Assembly (NCBI GenBank): GCA_900551605.1
Contig: URWS01000003.1
Coordinates: forward strand, 1 to 15,168
Direction: 5' to 3'
DNA: 15,168 nucleotides
From: an uncultured Collinsella sp.
GTDB lineage: Bacteria > Actinomycetota > Coriobacteriia > Coriobacteriales > Coriobacteriaceae
The first letter of the stretch is position 1. Each line of letters begins with the position of its first letter. Positions 13,025 through 15,168 of this stretch are shown in pieces. The translations under genes and the position numbers were made by a program. The notes under the pieces are model-generated. The model ran no database searches and was not told where the DNA came from. It saw only the letters and a list, made by a program, of their open reading frames with translations.

Positions 13025-15049
13025 ATGCGTCAATTTAAGACCGAGAGCAAAAAACTGCTCGACCTCATGATCAACTCCATCTACACCAATAAGGAAATCT
13101 TCCTGCGCGAGCTTATCTCTAACGCGAGCGACGCCGTCGACAAGCTCAACTTTAAGAGCCTGCAGGATCCGAGCGTCAAGATCGACCAGGGCGACCTGGC
13201 CATTCGCGTCTCCTTTGATAAGGATGCCCGCACCATTACCATCTCGGATAACGGCATTGGCATGACCGCCGAGGAGCTCGAGCGCAATCTGGGCACCATC
13301 GCCCATTCCGGCTCCGAGGAGTTTAAGACTGAGAACGCCGAGCAGCAGGGTTCCGATGTCGACATCATCGGTCAGTTTGGCGTGGGCTTCTACTCTGCCT
13401 TTATGGTTGCCAGCCACGTAAAGGTTGTCAGCCGCGCCTATGGCGAGGACACCGCCCACGTTTGGGAGTCCGACGGTCTTGAGGGCTACACCATCGAGGA
13501 TGGCGAGCGTGCTGAGCACGGTACCGATGTCATCCTGACGCTGCGCGAGAACGAGAAGCTCGACGCCGACGGCGAGGCCGAGACCTACGATCGCTTCCTG
13601 ACCGAGTGGGGCCTCAAGAGCCTGATTCAGCAGTACAGCAACTATGTGCGCTACCCGATTCAGATGATGGTGAGCAAGAGCCGCCAGAAACCCAAGCCCG
13701 AGGACGCCGGCGACGACTACAAGCCCGAGTACGAGGACTACCAGGAGCTCGAGACCATCAACTCCATGACGCCGATTTGGAAAAAGCGCAGCTCCGACGT
13801 TGAGCAGAAGGATTACAACGAGTTCTACAAGTCCACGTTCCACGACTTTGACGATCCCGCGCGCACTATCAGCTTCCATGCCGAGGGTACGCTTGAGTAC
13901 GATGCGCTGCTGTTTGTGCCGGGTCGCGCCCCGTTCGATCTGTACAGCAAGGACTACGAGAAGGGCCTGGCGCTCTACAGTTCCAACGTGCTGATTATGG
14001 AGAAGTGCGACGACTTGCTGCCCGACTACTACAACTTTGTGCGCGGTGTCGTGGACTCTGCCGACGTGACGCTCAATATTTCGCGTGAGACGCTGCAACA
14101 GAACCGTCAGCTCAAGGCCATTGCCAAGCGTGTCGAGAAGAAGATCACTGCCGATCTTGAGGACATGCGCGACAACGACCGCGAGGCCTACGAGAAGTTC
14201 TTTGAGAACTTTGGCCGCGGCCTTAAGTACGGCATCTACTCGAGCTATGGCATGAAGGCCGATGAGCTCGCCGACCTGCTACTGTTCTGGTCTGCCAAGG
14301 AGCAGAAGATGATTACCCTGGCCGAGTATGCCAAGGGCATGCCCGAGGATCAGAAGGCCATCTACTACGCCGCCGGCGACTCGCGTGAGCGCTTGGCCAA
14401 GATGCCCGTGGTAAAGGGCGTGCTCGACCGCGGCTATGACGTGCTGTTGCTGACGCAGGATGTGGATGAGTTTACGTTCCAGGCTATGCGTGAGTACGTT
14501 GCCGCCGATATGCCTAAGATCTACGAAGACGACGCCGCCCGCGAGGCTGCCGAGAAGGCCGTTGCCGACGGTGCCGAGCCCGAGGTCGAGGATCGTCACC
14601 TGGAGCTCAAGAACGTCGCGACTGGCGATCTTGATCTGGCGACCGAGGACGAGAAGAAGGAGGCCGAGGACGCCACCAAGGAAAACGAGGACCTCTTTAG
14701 CGCTATGAAGGAGGCGCTCGGTGACAAGGTCGAGAAAGTTGCCGTCTCCGCGCGCCTGACCGATGCCCCCGCTTGCATCACCACCGAGGGTCCGCTTTCG
14801 CTCGAGATGGAGAAGGTGCTTCAGAAGGGTCCTGAGGGCGCGCCCGACGGTATGCCCAAGAGCCAGCGCGTGCTCGAGCTCAACGCCAAACACCCGGTCT
14901 TCGCCAAGCTCGTCGCTGCCCAGAAGGCCGGCGACGCCGACAAGATCAAGCAGTACTCCGGCCTGCTCTACGATCAGGCCCTGCTGGTCGAGGGCATCCT
15001 CCCTGAGGACCCCGTTGCCTTCGCAGCAGCTGTCTGCGAGCTTATGTAA
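13025..15049 (+). CDS. htpG: Molecular chaperone HtpG (Hsp90)
   Basis: Cytosolic ATP-dependent Hsp90 chaperone acting in late protein folding and stress. The ATG at 13025 follows AAAGGA (13013-13018) by 6 bases; an upstream in-frame GTG at 12995 would lie on the terminator tail and is rejected. The ATP-binding domain (about 1-230) has catalytic E29 and N33 in FLRELISNASDA, D75 in SDNGIGM, and the glycine-rich lid segment GQFGVGFYSAF (116-126). The middle domain carries NISRETLQQNRQLK. The C-terminal dimerisation domain follows, with no eukaryotic MEEVD tail. At 674 residues it is about 50 longer than E. coli or Bacillus HtpG. Part of the excess is a highly charged Glu/Ala/Lys segment at about 504-565. 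It stands as a single gene with its own leader. Confidence 0.97.
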   Translation: MRQFKTESKKLLDLMINSIYTNKEIFLRELISNASDAVDKLNFKSLQDPSVKIDQGDLAIRVSFDKDARTITISDNGIGMTAEELERNLGTIAHSGSEEFKTENAEQQGSDVDIIGQFGVGFYSAFMVASHVKVVSRAYGEDTAHVWESDGLEGYTIEDGERAEHGTDVILTLRENEKLDADGEAETYDRFLTEWGLKSLIQQYSNYVRYPIQMMVSKSRQKPKPEDAGDDYKPEYEDYQELETINSMTPIWKKRSSDVEQKDYNEFYKSTFHDFDDPARTISFHAEGTLEYDALLFVPGRAPFDLYSKDYEKGLALYSSNVLIMEKCDDLLPDYYNFVRGVVDSADVTLNISRETLQQNRQLKAIAKRVEKKITADLEDMRDNDREAYEKFFENFGRGLKYGIYSSYGMKADELADLLLFWSAKEQKMITLAEYAKGMPEDQKAIYYAAGDSRERLAKMPVVKGVLDRGYDVLLLTQDVDEFTFQAMREYVAADMPKIYEDDAAREAAEKAVADGAEPEVEDRHLELKNVATGDLDLATEDEKKEAEDATKENEDLFSAMKEALGDKVEKVAVSARLTDAPACITTEGPLSLEMEKVLQKGPEGAPDGMPKSQRVLELNAKHPVFAKLVAAQKAGDADKIKQYSGLLYDQALLVEGILPEDPVAFAAAVCELM

Positions 15050-15081
15050 CTAGGGGGTTACGCGGTTCTACCAAACCTATT

Positions 15082-15110
15082 GGTTCCGCCGTTCTACCGA
15101 ACGGCGGACC
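15082..15110. repeat. Long hairpin downstream of htpG
   Basis: CCGCCGTTC (15086-15094) pairs perfectly with GAACGGCGG (15099-15107) around TACC; GGT and ACC extend the stem on either side with one bulged T. There is no T-tract, so it is not a classical terminator. GTTCTACC occurs at 15065-15072 and again at 15091-15098. It could be a mobile-element end or a structured repeat. Confidence 0.5.
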
Positions 15111-15168
15111 GGTCGACGCTGCGCGGGCCGCATTTGGACAATCTGACGTTCAACTTCAAGGGCGCGAC

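Noticed and set aside
12941..14098. 385-residue reverse-strand frame opposite htpG
   Set aside because: Leu/Val/Gly-rich antisense shadow of a clearly conserved chaperone gene.

Overview
The window looks like chromosomal DNA of a Coriobacteriia member, most likely Collinsella or a close relative. This is inferred from the moderately high GC content, C/G-ending codons, GTG starts, purine-rich ribosome binding sites, and a VanRS-like system mixed with Gram-positive type Pho and capsule-regulation genes. No marker gene here proves the genus.

Layout. Bases 1-440 hold no gene. They carry two identical 190-bp tandem units plus the first 60 bp of a third. Each unit consists of a 20-bp tRNA 3' tail ending in CCA, an intrinsic terminator, and a hairpin-rich 130-bp spacer. 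Next come an 813-residue protein of unknown function with TPR-like C-terminal helices (564-3005), a tRNA-Ser(GCU) gene (3100-3190), and a reverse-strand serine D,D-carboxypeptidase (about 3324-4664). Divergent from the carboxypeptidase is a VanR/VanS-like two-component pair (4862-6822). A phosphate block follows: pstB, a PhoB-like regulator and a PhoR-like kinase (6926-10022). Then comes a three-gene phosphoregulatory module for surface polysaccharide (CpsC-, CpsD- and CpsB-like, 10218-12282), a GNAT acetyltransferase (12322-12822) and htpG (13025-15049). The last 119 bp hold a long hairpin and no assignable gene.

How it fits together. Much of the window is envelope sensing and control. The VanRS-like pair sits next to a peptidoglycan carboxypeptidase, and an OmpR-type direct repeat lies between them. 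No VanHAX-type ligase genes are visible, so this looks like housekeeping wall sensing rather than resistance. PstB is co-directional with its probable regulators, but pstSCA and phoU are absent. The polysaccharide module has the kinase, its activator and its phosphatase, but no glycosyltransferases follow.

The most unusual non-coding signals are the tRNA-tail tandem repeats and the htpG leader. In that leader a textbook terminator hairpin sits only 30 bp before the start codon, with no room for a promoter after it. Nothing here is clearly a new defence or mobile system. The best leads are these cis-elements and the uncharacterised 813-residue protein.
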